Both the position numbers and the translations under genes were made by a program. This document shows positions 7,597 through 15,744 of a DNA stretch of 18,781 bases, in pieces; the stretch's first letter is position 1; every line of letters begins with the position of its first letter. The notes under the pieces are model-generated. The model was given only the letters and a program-made list of their open reading frames with translations. It searched no databases and was not told where the DNA came from. Source of the stretch: Bacillota bacterium (GTDB taxonomy: Bacteria > Bacillota_C > Negativicutes > Sporomusales > Sporomusaceae); assembly GCA_023441125.1 (NCBI GenBank), contig JAEZQV010000366.1, positions 1 to 18,781 of the forward strand, read 5' to 3'.

Positions 7597-8826
7597 TTAT
7601 CTTTTTGTTCTGGCTGCCGTGTTAATTCTGACTTGCTCAGGATCAACCCGCAGCCGGGCTACGCCGGTTTCCATGGCGGCTTTGGCCACAGCCGCCGCAA
7701 CCGCCGGGGCAACCCGGGGGTCGAAGGCATCAACGACAACAAAATCCTCCCGGAGATCTTGCTCGGCAATCAGATCGGCAATGGCATAGGCAGCCGCCAG
7801 CTTCATTGCTTCATTAATCTGGCGGGCCCGGACATCAAGCGCTCCCCGGAATACGCCGGGAAATACCGTTACATTATTGGTTTGGTTGGGAGCATCCGAA
7901 CGTCCGGTTCCCACTACTTTGGCGCCGGCCGCTTTGGCAGCTTCATAAGAAGTTTCCGGCACGGGGTTGGCCATGGCGATCACAATGGCGTCAGCCGCCA
8001 TCGCCGCAATAATCTCCTTGGTAAATACGTCTGGCGCTGAAACCCCGATAATGGCGTCGGCCCCGGCGGCAATATCGGCCAGGTTCCCCTGCCGCCGGGC
8101 CTTGTTGGTGTTTTTGGCAAGTTCGGCCTGAATGCGGTTAAGGCCCGGCATGCCGTCGTACAAGGCTCCCTGCACATCCACCATGGTTACATTTTGCGCC
8201 CCGGCATTCACTAATAGCCGGCCAATCGCCGAACCGGCCGCACCGGCTCCGTTCACTGCAATCCGGGCGGTTTTGAGATCTTTCTTTACAAAACGCAAGG
8301 CGCCAAGGAGCGTGGCCAGAGCAGCAATCGCCGTCCCGTGCTGATCATCGTGAAAAACAGGAATATCCATAATTTCCTTGAGTCTGTCCTCAATGTCATA
8401 ACACTTGGGAGAAGAGATATCTTCCAGGTTGATGCCCGCAAAAGACGGCTGCAGCAGCCTGACTGTCTCGATGAATTTTTCGGGGTCTTTCGTATCGATG
8501 CATATTGGCAGCGCGTCTACATCCCCAAAGGTTTTAAATAATACGCATTTGCCTTCCATAACCGGCATGGCTGCTTCCGGTCCGATATCCCCCAGCCCCA
8601 GTACCCGGGTGCCGTCAGTGGCTACGGCCACCATATTCCCCCGGCAGGTCAATTCAAAGGATAAATTTTTGTCAGCCTTGATGTCCTTACAGGGTTCGGC
8701 GACTCCCGGCGTATAAGCCAGGCTGAGATCATGGCGGTCTTTTAAAGGCACTTTGCTGGCCACGCCCAGCTTGCCCTGATGATCCCTGTGCAGCTTCAGC
8801 GCATCTTCCCGGATATTGCCACTCAT
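7597..8826 (-). CDS. Malic enzyme (NAD(P)-dependent, oxaloacetate-decarboxylating type)
   Basis: The protein has 409 residues, the size of the short bacterial malic enzymes (MaeE/YtsJ type, EC 1.1.1.38-40). It converts malate to pyruvate, CO2 and NAD(P)H in the cytoplasm. Visible sites: Tyr38 in LAYTPGVAEPC (general acid), Lys93 in EGKCVLFK (general base), metal ligands in NLEDISSPKCYDIE (Glu135, Asp136) and FHDDQHGTA (Asp160/161), and the Rossmann loop GAGAAGSA (193-200) with MVDVQG after strand two. The acidic residue there fits NAD better than NADP, but this is not certain. The start ATG 8826 has TAGGAGATGG upstream. It is co-transcribed with the transporter 15 bases downstream. Pairing a malic enzyme with a transporter and a CitA/CitB-type system parallels the mae locus of lactobacilli. 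Confidence 0.95.
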   Translation of the reverse strand: MSGNIREDALKLHRDHQGKLGVASKVPLKDRHDLSLAYTPGVAEPCKDIKADKNLSFELTCRGNMVAVATDGTRVLGLGDIGPEAAMPVMEGKCVLFKTFGDVDALPICIDTKDPEKFIETVRLLQPSFAGINLEDISSPKCYDIEDRLKEIMDIPVFHDDQHGTAIAALATLLGALRFVKKDLKTARIAVNGAGAAGSAIGRLLVNAGAQNVTMVDVQGALYDGMPGLNRIQAELAKNTNKARRQGNLADIAAGADAIIGVSAPDVFTKEIIAAMAADAIVIAMANPVPETSYEAAKAAGAKVVGTGRSDAPNQTNNVTVFPGVFRGALDVRARQINEAMKLAAAYAIADLIAEQDLREDFVVVDAFDPRVAPAVAAAVAKAAMETGVARLRVDPEQVRINTAARTKR

Positions 8827-8932
8827 AGTAAACCATCTCCTATCGGTTATTTAGTTTTCAGTTATTTACTTTAATGATATATTGTCGCAAAATTACCGTG
8901 GGATTTTATAACTATTTAAATAATTTAGTAAT
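8827..8932 (-). promoter_or_regulatory. Probable regulated promoter region of the malic enzyme-transporter operon
   Basis: This AT-rich gap lies between the regulator terminator and the malic enzyme start. It holds a perfect 10-bp palindrome TATTTAAATA (8913-8922) amid further TTATAA/TTAGTAA blocks, as expected for binding of CitB/DcuR-type regulators, which prefer AT-rich repeated sites. No clear -35/-10 pair stands out, which fits an activator-dependent promoter. Regulator binding is inference. Confidence 0.4.
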
Positions 8933-8964
8933 TAAAAAAAACAAAACCGGCCCTAAGGTCGGTT
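8933..8964 (-). terminator. Intrinsic terminator after the response-regulator gene
   Basis: On the minus strand AACCGACC, loop TTAG, GGCCGGTT form an eight-pair stem region with one A/C mismatch, followed directly by TTGTTTTTTT. It lies 15 bases after the response-regulator stop, separating the sensor-regulator transcript from the malic enzyme operon. Confidence 0.8.
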
Positions 8965-8978
8965 ACAACGGAAAAACT

Positions 8979-9698
8979 CTACAGATATTGTTTTAAGTCA
9001 TAGCCCGGCACGCCAATGCTGCGGTATTTATAGAGCGGCCTGCCAACCGATCCGTAAGTTACCTCCAGTTCGAGAACTTCCAGCTGCCTGAGAAAGTTAA
9101 GATATTTGCGCATCGAAACCCGCGAAATGCCGATACGGTTGGCCATTTCTTCGGTAGTGAAGGCGTCATGCTGGCTTTCCTCCAGCGCCTGGCAAATTGT
9201 CTTTAGCGTATTCCGGTCGAGACCTTTGGGGATAAGTGGTTTCTGCGCCAATTCCTTGTGTAAAATACGCCGGTCAAGTTCTGTTTGGTTGGACACCGAC
9301 TGGCTTTTCATGAAAACCACCCCGTCGCGGTAAGCAGCCAGGGCCCTGTTAAACCGTTCAAATTCGAAAGGTTTGACCAAATAATCCACCGCCCCGTAGC
9401 GCAAGGCCTTTTTAATAGTGTGATTATCGCTGGCCGCCGACACGACAATAACGTCCACATCCTGATCGGCTTGGCGGATAGCCGCCAATAATTCCAGTCC
9501 GTTCATTCCCGGCATGTACACATCCAGCAAAATAAGGTCAATTTTCTGTTCCGCAAGTACCGCCAGGGCTTCGCCGGCTGATCTGACCGTGTTCGCTAAC
9601 AGGAACCCTTCCAGTTTTTCCAGGTAACGCCGGTTAAATTCCGCCACCATCGGATCATCTTCAACAATCAGTACTCTAATCATCGCTTTCATCCTCAC
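8979..9698 (-). CDS. CitB/DcuR-family response regulator (dicarboxylate-responsive)
   Basis: The protein has up to 239 residues. The receiver domain (about 6-120) has the acidic pair Asp14/Asp15, phospho-acceptor Asp59 in LILLDVYMPGMNG, and Lys109 in LVKPFEF. The C-terminal part carries the helix-turn-helix of the CitB/MalR/DctR group (FTTEEMANRIGISRVSMRKY) and ends in YGSVGRPLYKYR. In this family the phosphorylated protein activates transport and catabolism genes for citrate or C4-acids. The first possible start (9698) overlaps the kinase gene by 23 bases; the internal Met at residue 6 (MIRVLIVEDD) is an equally good start. The likely target is the malic enzyme-transporter operon immediately downstream, from which it is separated by a terminator. 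Confidence 0.93.
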   Translation of the reverse strand: MRMKAMIRVLIVEDDPMVAEFNRRYLEKLEGFLLANTVRSAGEALAVLAEQKIDLILLDVYMPGMNGLELLAAIRQADQDVDVIVVSAASDNHTIKKALRYGAVDYLVKPFEFERFNRALAAYRDGVVFMKSQSVSNQTELDRRILHKELAQKPLIPKGLDRNTLKTICQALEESQHDAFTTEEMANRIGISRVSMRKYLNFLRQLEVLELEVTYGSVGRPLYKYRSIGVPGYDLKQYL

Positions 9699-11286
9699 AG
9701 CAATAAGGGACCGTCACCGTAAATTCCGCCCCGCCGGTACCCGCTTCCGTTATCGTAATATTCCCGCCCAGTTTATGCAGGCTGTTGGCCACCAGATATA
9801 AGCCCATCCCCCGGTCGGCCGCTTTGGTCGAATAGCCCTTGACAAAGATATTGTCCTGCTGCTCACTGGCAATTCCCGGACCGGTGTCACTCACTGCCAG
9901 GCATAGCACATCATCCTGGCAGCTGATACGGATATCCACTCGTTTCACCGCCGAATCGGCCACAGCCTCCAGCGCATTGTCCACCAGGTTGCCAATAATA
10001 GTGACCAGTTCATGAACGACTGCAGCGTCGCTGCTGGCCGGCAGACAGCAATCCGCCGCCAGGCGAAGATCAACGCCCGCTTCCCGGGCCCGGCTCAGCT
10101 TGCCCAGCAAAAACCCGGCCAGCACAGGGTCCTTGATGCGGCGGGCCACAAAACCGACTTCCCGTTGGTACTGCTTGGCAATGCCATTGATATAGTGGGT
10201 GAGCTGATCATAGCATGCCAATTGCACCATGCCCATGATGACATGCAGTTTGTTCATAAACTCATGGGCCTGGGACCTGAGGGCTTCGGCGTAATCACGG
10301 ACGCCGGTAAGCTGCTCGGCCAGGCGCTTGACTTCGGTCTTATCGCGGAATGTGGCAATAGCGCCGACAATTTCACCATCCACCAAAACCGGCACCCGGT
10401 TGGTAAGTAAAATCACTCCGTTCAAATCCTGCTCCTGTTCCAGTTCGGGCAAGCCGGTGGACAGCACATCCTGCAGCCGCGTATTGGGCACGAAGGACTC
10501 CACCGCCTGCCCCAGCGGCTCGCCTTTAATGCCCGCCCGGGCCAGCAGCCGCAGTCCCTCCCCGTTGACCAGGGTTATCCGGGAATCCTTATCCACGGCA
10601 ATGATCCCCTCCCGCACCGACTGCAGCATGGCCACCCGCTCCTGCAATACGCGGGCAAATGCCGACGGCTCCAGACCAAATAATGTTCTTTTTATATTGC
10701 CGGCCAGCAGCACCGCCCCGGCAACCCCCACCAGCAGGCCGATAAAAACCGCCAGATAAAGTCCTTGGCGACTCTGCTGCACAGTCTGCTGAATTTTATC
10801 CAGTAAAATGCCGACAGAAACCGCGCCTACCTGCCGGCCGTCCGGTGCCAGTACCGGGGTAAAGGCCCGCAGGGACGGCCCCAGCGTACCGGTAGCCTCC
10901 GAGATGTATTCTTTACCTGTCAGGACGGCGCCTTCGTCGCCGCCGACAAAATGCTGGCCGATCCGGGAGCTTTCCGGGTGAGACAGCCGGATGCCGTTCA
11001 TGTTCAGGACGACAATAAATTCGACATTGGTAGCCTGGCGGATGTCTTCGGTGAAGGCCTGGACATCGTCCGCCCGGCGCTGCCCCGTAAGCCCTTCAAT
11101 CACTACGGCGGAACGGGCAACGATACGGGCAATGTCTGTTGCCTTCTCAGCCAGACTCTTTTTGGTTTCCTGCTCCACTTGGTCGCTGATGACCGCATTG
11201 GCCGCCAGTAACGCCAGGGCGACGACCACACACACCAGCAGGGTAATTTTGGTCCGCAGCTGCAAAACCAGTCTTTTGGACGCCAC
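9676..11286 (-). CDS. CitA/DcuS-family sensor histidine kinase
   Basis: The protein has 536 residues with start GTG 11286, chosen because AAAGGA lies 10 bases upstream. Layout: TM1 about 14-32; extracytoplasmic CitA/DcuS-type sensor domain about 35-172 with the ligand-pocket signature NGIRLSHPESSRIGQ and TLGPSLRAFTPV; TM2 about 176-196; cytoplasmic PAS about 215-320; dimerisation helix with phospho-His341 in SQAHEFMNKLHV; and an ATPase domain with the N box GNLVDNALEAV (Asn432 region), DTGPGI (467-472) and GMGLYLV (493-499). The family senses citrate or C4-dicarboxylates outside the membrane and phosphorylates the CitB-type partner, whose gene overlaps its 3' end. All catalytic motifs are intact. 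The exact ligand cannot be told; malate is the simplest guess from the genes downstream. Confidence 0.94.
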   Translation of the reverse strand: MASKRLVLQLRTKITLLVCVVVALALLAANAVISDQVEQETKKSLAEKATDIARIVARSAVVIEGLTGQRRADDVQAFTEDIRQATNVEFIVVLNMNGIRLSHPESSRIGQHFVGGDEGAVLTGKEYISEATGTLGPSLRAFTPVLAPDGRQVGAVSVGILLDKIQQTVQQSRQGLYLAVFIGLLVGVAGAVLLAGNIKRTLFGLEPSAFARVLQERVAMLQSVREGIIAVDKDSRITLVNGEGLRLLARAGIKGEPLGQAVESFVPNTRLQDVLSTGLPELEQEQDLNGVILLTNRVPVLVDGEIVGAIATFRDKTEVKRLAEQLTGVRDYAEALRSQAHEFMNKLHVIMGMVQLACYDQLTHYINGIAKQYQREVGFVARRIKDPVLAGFLLGKLSRAREAGVDLRLAADCCLPASSDAAVVHELVTIIGNLVDNALEAVADSAVKRVDIRISCQDDVLCLAVSDTGPGIASEQQDNIFVKGYSTKAADRGMGLYLVANSLHKLGGNITITEAGTGGAEFTVTVPYCCEDESDD

Positions 11287-11373
11287 AGCACTCAGTTCCT
11301 TTACTGAAGTTTGCTATTTGCTTGTTTTCGCCGGCAGCGCCCTCCTTCCTGCCTGAACCGCCGCCGGCCAGAG

Positions 11374-13050
11374 CTACTGCTGTGCCGTCCTGCCCAACGC
11401 CGCTATTTGCCGATAGGCGGCGGGATTAGTCAGGTACAGTTTTTCCAGCCATTTGACAATCTCGGCGTTATCGCCTTGCTGCACCAGTCCGGCCAGCAGC
11501 CTGGCAAACCCGCACCCATATTCGCCGACATGACAATAGGCCGTCAGCAAGGTGAGCAAAGTCCGGCCGGAGTGGTTGGCAAGTACGGTCTCTACAGCCT
11601 CCTCGGCCAACATTTCCCGTATATAGTCATGTTCCCGCAGCCGCAGCAAAGCGCAAAACCAGTTGAGACAATGATCTGCGGCCATTAACGTTCCGGTCAG
11701 CAGCTGTTGCTCCAATTGCTTTAGAAACAGTCCCTGCAGCCGGGCATTCTGCTCGGCGACAAAACCGGCAGCCGTGCTTTTGGCAACCACGGCATGGCCC
11801 GTTACTGTTTTCCCCTGATAAGACAGCCAGGGGGGTGCCTCCCCCAGGTAATATTGCCGGTCGATCACCAGCTCGCAGTGGCTGAGGGGATGCAGCGGTA
11901 AGAAAAACACGCCCGGCAAGTTATTGGGACCGGTTATATTTTGCCAACCGGCCAATGACGGCGGCAACTCCTGTTCCCGCCCGCCAGGCTGCCCGGCCCA
12001 GCCGATAAAAATGGCCACCTGACGGTTAACAGCAGCCTGCAACTGCTGCCCAATGGCTTCATCAGCCGCTATGGCGGAGATATCCGGCACCATAAGCAGT
12101 ATAAGTTCACGGGCAGCGGCGCAGGCTTCCAGGCAAACGGTGCGAAACTCGCTGCCATACAGCATTGCCAACTGGCGGGGAATACGGTCTGCTTGCCCAA
12201 GACAGGCCAGCAGCTTGTGATAGTGAGCCGTTTGGTTATAGGTTGGGGTTACTTGCGCCAGCCGGGGTCCTGCTTCCAGCGAGTTCAATACATTTTCCAG
12301 CTGCGCACAAAATGTATTACGCATAAAATCCCAGACATGGCAAACTACCTGCTGCTGAACCGCATCATACAGCCAAATCTCGCCGTAGGGCTGATGCTGG
12401 TCCTTCTCTCGCCGGGGTGCCAGTGTTTCTGTCACGGAAGCGGCCCAATTCTCACTATGCCAAGCTGCCATTTGGGTCTGCGCCAGGCGGACGGCAGCTT
12501 GGCCGGCAGGCATAAACTCCGGTCGCAGCGCCATTTCTTCCTCCCGGTTATAATAGCGGAATAGCGGCCAGTCCGGTCCGGCGCAAGCCACTGGCGCCAG
12601 GTGCTGTTTGGCAGTGGCCAGGAATTCATATTGCGCATTGCCGGTAATTACTACCGTCTCCTGGCCTGGGGTCACCGGCAGCATACCGGTCCGGCACGCT
12701 TCCCGCCCCGCCTCGGTCAGTTCGAAGCAGCTTTGTCCGGCCACATCCCGTTGCACCAGTAACCGCTGCCGTAATAATTCCGCCAGGCAGCGTTCAACAA
12801 AAACAGACTCCAGGCGCAATAAGCCGGCAATGCCCTGACAGGTGGCAAGCTCAGCCAAGTCACTGGCAATACATTTCAGAACAAACTGTTCTATCAGGGT
12901 ACAGCGCCGCTGGCCTCCCCAAATAAAGTCTACCGCAATAACGGCTACAGGCAGCAGCCAGGTACGGGTTTCCAGGAGGATCATGCCGGGTTGCCGGGCC
13001 AGGTCCCAGGCGATGCTATTGATTTCTGCACAAGTTTTGTCGTAACCCAA
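11374..13050 (-). CDS. Winged-helix protein with degenerate phospholipase D-like domain
   Basis: The protein has 558 residues with start TTG 13050, chosen because GGGAGG lies 9 bases upstream. Residues about 50-125 look like a winged helix (TLIEQFVLKCI, LLRLESVFVERCLAELL, FELTEAGREA). Residues about 295-415 follow the PLD-like fold found beside or fused to some superfamily-1 helicases: ARELILLMVPDISAI, then HCELVIDRQYYLGEAPPWLS (391-410). Canonical proteins read HxK-x4-D followed by GS-x-N. Here only His391 remains: Lys is Glu393, the Asp position is Arg, GS is GE and Asn is Pro. Nuclease or phosphodiesterase activity is therefore unlikely. The C-terminal 130 residues are helical and unrecognised. 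It starts 24 bases after the helicase-like gene, so the two are probably made together, and only 87 bases separate it from the sensor kinase gene. Function unknown. Confidence 0.7.
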   Translation of the reverse strand: MGYDKTCAEINSIAWDLARQPGMILLETRTWLLPVAVIAVDFIWGGQRRCTLIEQFVLKCIASDLAELATCQGIAGLLRLESVFVERCLAELLRQRLLVQRDVAGQSCFELTEAGREACRTGMLPVTPGQETVVITGNAQYEFLATAKQHLAPVACAGPDWPLFRYYNREEEMALRPEFMPAGQAAVRLAQTQMAAWHSENWAASVTETLAPRREKDQHQPYGEIWLYDAVQQQVVCHVWDFMRNTFCAQLENVLNSLEAGPRLAQVTPTYNQTAHYHKLLACLGQADRIPRQLAMLYGSEFRTVCLEACAAARELILLMVPDISAIAADEAIGQQLQAAVNRQVAIFIGWAGQPGGREQELPPSLAGWQNITGPNNLPGVFFLPLHPLSHCELVIDRQYYLGEAPPWLSYQGKTVTGHAVVAKSTAAGFVAEQNARLQGLFLKQLEQQLLTGTLMAADHCLNWFCALLRLREHDYIREMLAEEAVETVLANHSGRTLLTLLTAYCHVGEYGCGFARLLAGLVQQGDNAEIVKWLEKLYLTNPAAYRQIAALGRTAQQ

Positions 13051-13074
13051 GGCACGTTTCCTCCCGTTAGCGAA

Positions 13075-15285
13075 TTATCCCACCAGGATGGTCTTTCTCC
13101 CCCGGCAGACCGGCAATAGGAGCGCCGGTACGGTTTCCCCCCGGACCTCATCGGTAATAATGACATCCCACACCGGCGGCAAATGGGTGAATAACGGCAA
13201 ATCCGCCTCTGCTAAACATAAACCGGCCACATTGGCCTCCGCGATATAACGCCGGGTTAACTCACAGTTTTCCGCAGGGGAAATTTCCTGCATGCGCTTC
13301 AGCCATTCCGTGGCTAAGGCGGTTTTGACACCGGCGGCCGCCGAGTGGCTTTCCCACGCTGCCAGCGTTGCATTACTTGCCGTGATGGCACCGGTAACGG
13401 CCTGTTCCTCACGCTTCAGCTCTGCCAGCTTATCTTGCGCCAGCGCCGCCATAGCCTGTAGTTCAGCCAACTGCCGGCTGGTTTCGGCCAATTTGCCGGT
13501 TTGGGCCTGCAGCCGTTGTTCCGCCTCAGCCAGTTCGCCGGCCAGACCGCTAAGCGCTTGGTGTTGTGCCGGCCCGGCTGTCACAACGCCGCCAGCGGCC
13601 GGCGCCAGCGGCTGCCGCTCTAGAGCCGCGGTCTCCAGCCGCTTTAACTCGCTTTGCGCCTGCTGCAGCTTACCTTCAACCTTAGCCAAATTCCGCCGCA
13701 AATCCAGTTCGCGATTTTCAGCGTGAACACCGGCCGGACTTTGGCTAATCCGGTCTTGCCGGTTCAGTTTTTCCACAGCTGCGATTGCCGCTGCCAGTTC
13801 GTCCTGAATCCGGTGGCAGGACCGGTCCAGGGCATTGCCGCACGCCAACAGATGCTTATAGCAGGCCTCATACACACGGTGGGTCAAATACCGGCATTCC
13901 AAGAGCAGGTTATCGATCTCGGTAATGGTTTGTTCGCGCAGACTGCCGGGTATCGCCGCCAGTTGCTCCATGGCTTTGGCCCGGCTGATTAATGCCAGCA
14001 GCGCTTTTTTCCACTGGCTGTTGAAACCAAGCCGGGCTAATATTCCCGGCGGTGGTGTCCATAACAGGTCGTTGGCTTCATTTCGCAGGCAGCTGATATT
14101 GTGGTAAGTAGCTACCACCCCCTGGGTATCGGGTTTGAGCAGACTTGTTGTCCAGCCGTAATCATTAGCCGTGTCAGTCAGCACCCGGGAAAGTTCATGC
14201 AGTTCGGCCAGTTTTTCGGCTTCTGTTGCTTTTAAATCTGCCTGCCGCTGTTTGAGGATATCGGTTCGCGCCAGCAAGAGAGTGATATCCTGACCAAGAA
14301 AAGGATTGGCCGGAGCATAATCCTGGCGCTGGATGCGCTGGGCAACCTGGACGAACTCCAGCAGGTACTGGCTATATTGTGAGATAAGACTCGTCTGCTC
14401 TTCCCGTTTATTGCCCAGAAATACAGGTTCCTGCGGCTTATGCGCGGTAAGCTGGGACAAGCATTTTACCAGCCGTTGCTTTTCCGTTTCCAGGCTTTGC
14501 AGTTCAGTTTCCCGTTCCAGCACAGCCGCGCGCAGTTTCTCTGTTTGCTTTAGCCAAGCCGTCCATTCGGCCCAAGCGTTCAATTGCTGCACAATTTCTT
14601 CCCGTTCGGCCTGCAGATATGCCATAACTGTTTCAGTCTCCCGCCTGGCGGTCAGCAAGCTGTCCAGTTGTATATCCCCCGCCGCCTTGGCGGGAGGATT
14701 GACCGCTTGGCCGGTAAGCAGCCGGGCCTGCTCTGCCAATACGTTGTCCCGCTGCAATTCTCTCTCCAGCCGGGCTAGCTCCCGCTCCTGTGCGGTATAC
14801 TGGGTTATCTGGGCGGTAACCGTCCGGCATGCCAGTTGCAGCCGGGTCTGCTGTTCAATAAGTTCTGGCAGCTCCAACCGCACCTGCTCGGCGGCCGCCT
14901 GTTCTTGGCAAAATGCAGTCAGGTCCTGCTGACAGAGGGCCGCGGTTCGCCTGAGCCAGGTACTTACTACTCGGTCCACGGCAAACGGCGGCACCTTCCC
15001 TTGGTGCCGGCTGCTCCCGCCTGTGCGTATTGCCCTGATTTGCGGGTGCTGGGCCACTGCGCGCAGCACATAGTCCACACTCTGAGCGGAGCGGGCTATA
15101 ACCAGGGTTCTCCGATTGCGTTTAGCATGCTGGTAACAGATTTCGGCCATAACGGCCGGTTTCTCGTTTGCCGGCAAACCCTGAATAAACAATACCTGCT
15201 GCGCGGCCAGCGCGGCCTGGACCATAGCCAGCTGGTCGGCGGTCAAGGTTGATGCTAAGGTGTCGGCGGGATCAAAAATCAACAT
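13075..15285 (-). CDS. Truncated superfamily-1 helicase-like protein with degenerate Walker A and long coiled coil
   Basis: The protein has 736 residues with ATG start and AGAGGGGA upstream. The N-terminus follows the DNA2/NAM7 (AAA_11) pattern: LTADQLAMVQAAL, then FIQGLPANEKPAVMAEI in place of the P-loop GPPGTGKTxVIAEI (residues 36-43; Lys42 kept, second Gly is Glu, Thr is Pro), then a motif Ia-like TLVIARSAQSVDYVL and the IRTG and VVSTWL blocks. Residues about 120-640 are a Gln/Leu/Glu-rich coiled-coil insert. The end restores family sequence: AEANVAGLCLAEADL, then WDVIITDEVRGETVPALLLP (Walker B, Asp712-Glu713), and stops right after KTILVG, where helicases go on with GDxxQLPP. The second RecA domain is absent. 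ATP hydrolysis and unwinding are unlikely. The next gene carries a PLD-like domain of the sort that accompanies these helicases. Role unknown. Confidence 0.75.
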   Translation of the reverse strand: MLIFDPADTLASTLTADQLAMVQAALAAQQVLFIQGLPANEKPAVMAEICYQHAKRNRRTLVIARSAQSVDYVLRAVAQHPQIRAIRTGGSSRHQGKVPPFAVDRVVSTWLRRTAALCQQDLTAFCQEQAAAEQVRLELPELIEQQTRLQLACRTVTAQITQYTAQERELARLERELQRDNVLAEQARLLTGQAVNPPAKAAGDIQLDSLLTARRETETVMAYLQAEREEIVQQLNAWAEWTAWLKQTEKLRAAVLERETELQSLETEKQRLVKCLSQLTAHKPQEPVFLGNKREEQTSLISQYSQYLLEFVQVAQRIQRQDYAPANPFLGQDITLLLARTDILKQRQADLKATEAEKLAELHELSRVLTDTANDYGWTTSLLKPDTQGVVATYHNISCLRNEANDLLWTPPPGILARLGFNSQWKKALLALISRAKAMEQLAAIPGSLREQTITEIDNLLLECRYLTHRVYEACYKHLLACGNALDRSCHRIQDELAAAIAAVEKLNRQDRISQSPAGVHAENRELDLRRNLAKVEGKLQQAQSELKRLETAALERQPLAPAAGGVVTAGPAQHQALSGLAGELAEAEQRLQAQTGKLAETSRQLAELQAMAALAQDKLAELKREEQAVTGAITASNATLAAWESHSAAAGVKTALATEWLKRMQEISPAENCELTRRYIAEANVAGLCLAEADLPLFTHLPPVWDVIITDEVRGETVPALLLPVCRGRKTILVG

Positions 15286-15403
15286 AGTCTGTCCCCTCTG
15301 TTACCTGTTTATCGCAAACACACGATAGCTTGTTGCAAAAGATTTACAAATCTATTTCTACTGCTTACCTGCTAAATCCTTCACTGTGCAGTCAAAAACC
15401 GCA

Positions 15404-15421
15404 GCACCGGCCGGCCGGTGC
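15404..15421. promoter_or_regulatory. Perfect 18-bp palindrome, possible operator or leader terminator
   Basis: GCACCGGCCGGCCGGTGC is fully self-complementary. It lies about 120 bases upstream of the helicase-like start and 320 bases upstream of the STAS gene. On the minus strand it is followed by TGCGGTTTTT, so besides an operator it could be an attenuator-like hairpin in the leader of the helicase-like gene. Confidence 0.45.
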
Positions 15422-15590
15422 AAACTTTTCAACCGGCTGGGCCGCCAGCGAATAATACTGGCATTTTCCGGAATGCAGTAAACGCAGCCGCGGGATCACA
15501 GCAGCATTATTTGAAAAATATTAGCAATTTACGCAGGAAAATTGTAATCCTTGTAGAATTACTATTACTAAAAATTGAATTGTTTGTAAT

Positions 15591-15619
15591 TTGACAGGTC
15601 ATCCAAAAGCGAATCTAGC
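15591..15619 (+). promoter_or_regulatory. Weak candidate sigma-70-type promoter for the signalling cluster
   Basis: A perfect -35 box TTGACA (15591-15596) is followed after 17 bases by TCTAGC (15614-15619), a poor -10 box. It is rightward and would leave a leader of about 120 bases before the first STAS gene. Confidence 0.25.
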
Positions 15620-15744
15620 TGCAGCTTGTTGTCGCGGGACTACGTAATTAAATTTAAAGACAGTTTGCACTGACGTTGATTTTGCTTGGGGAATTCAGCT
15701 CGGTGTTTTTTTATTGCAGGACATTTTTTAGTGGTACATAAGGA

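Larger units (their letters stand above)
15286..15744. other. Divergent intergenic region between the helicase-like and STAS genes
   Basis: It must hold two outward promoters. It contains an 18-bp perfect palindrome (15404-15421) and AT-rich sequence at 15500-15600. No riboswitch of a known class was recognised. Confidence 0.6.

Noticed and set aside
11814..11880. Active phospholipase D or nuclease site
   Set aside because: The Lys, Asp, Ser and Asn of the HKD signature are all replaced; only the His is kept.
15657..15712. Sigma-54 promoter or terminator before the first STAS gene
   Set aside because: GG and GC elements are not at -24/-12 spacing, and the stem before the T-run at 15705 is too weak.
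15286..15744. c-di-GMP riboswitch upstream of the signalling cluster
   Set aside because: No GEMM-I or GEMM-II consensus blocks could be found by eye. A covariance-model search would be decisive.
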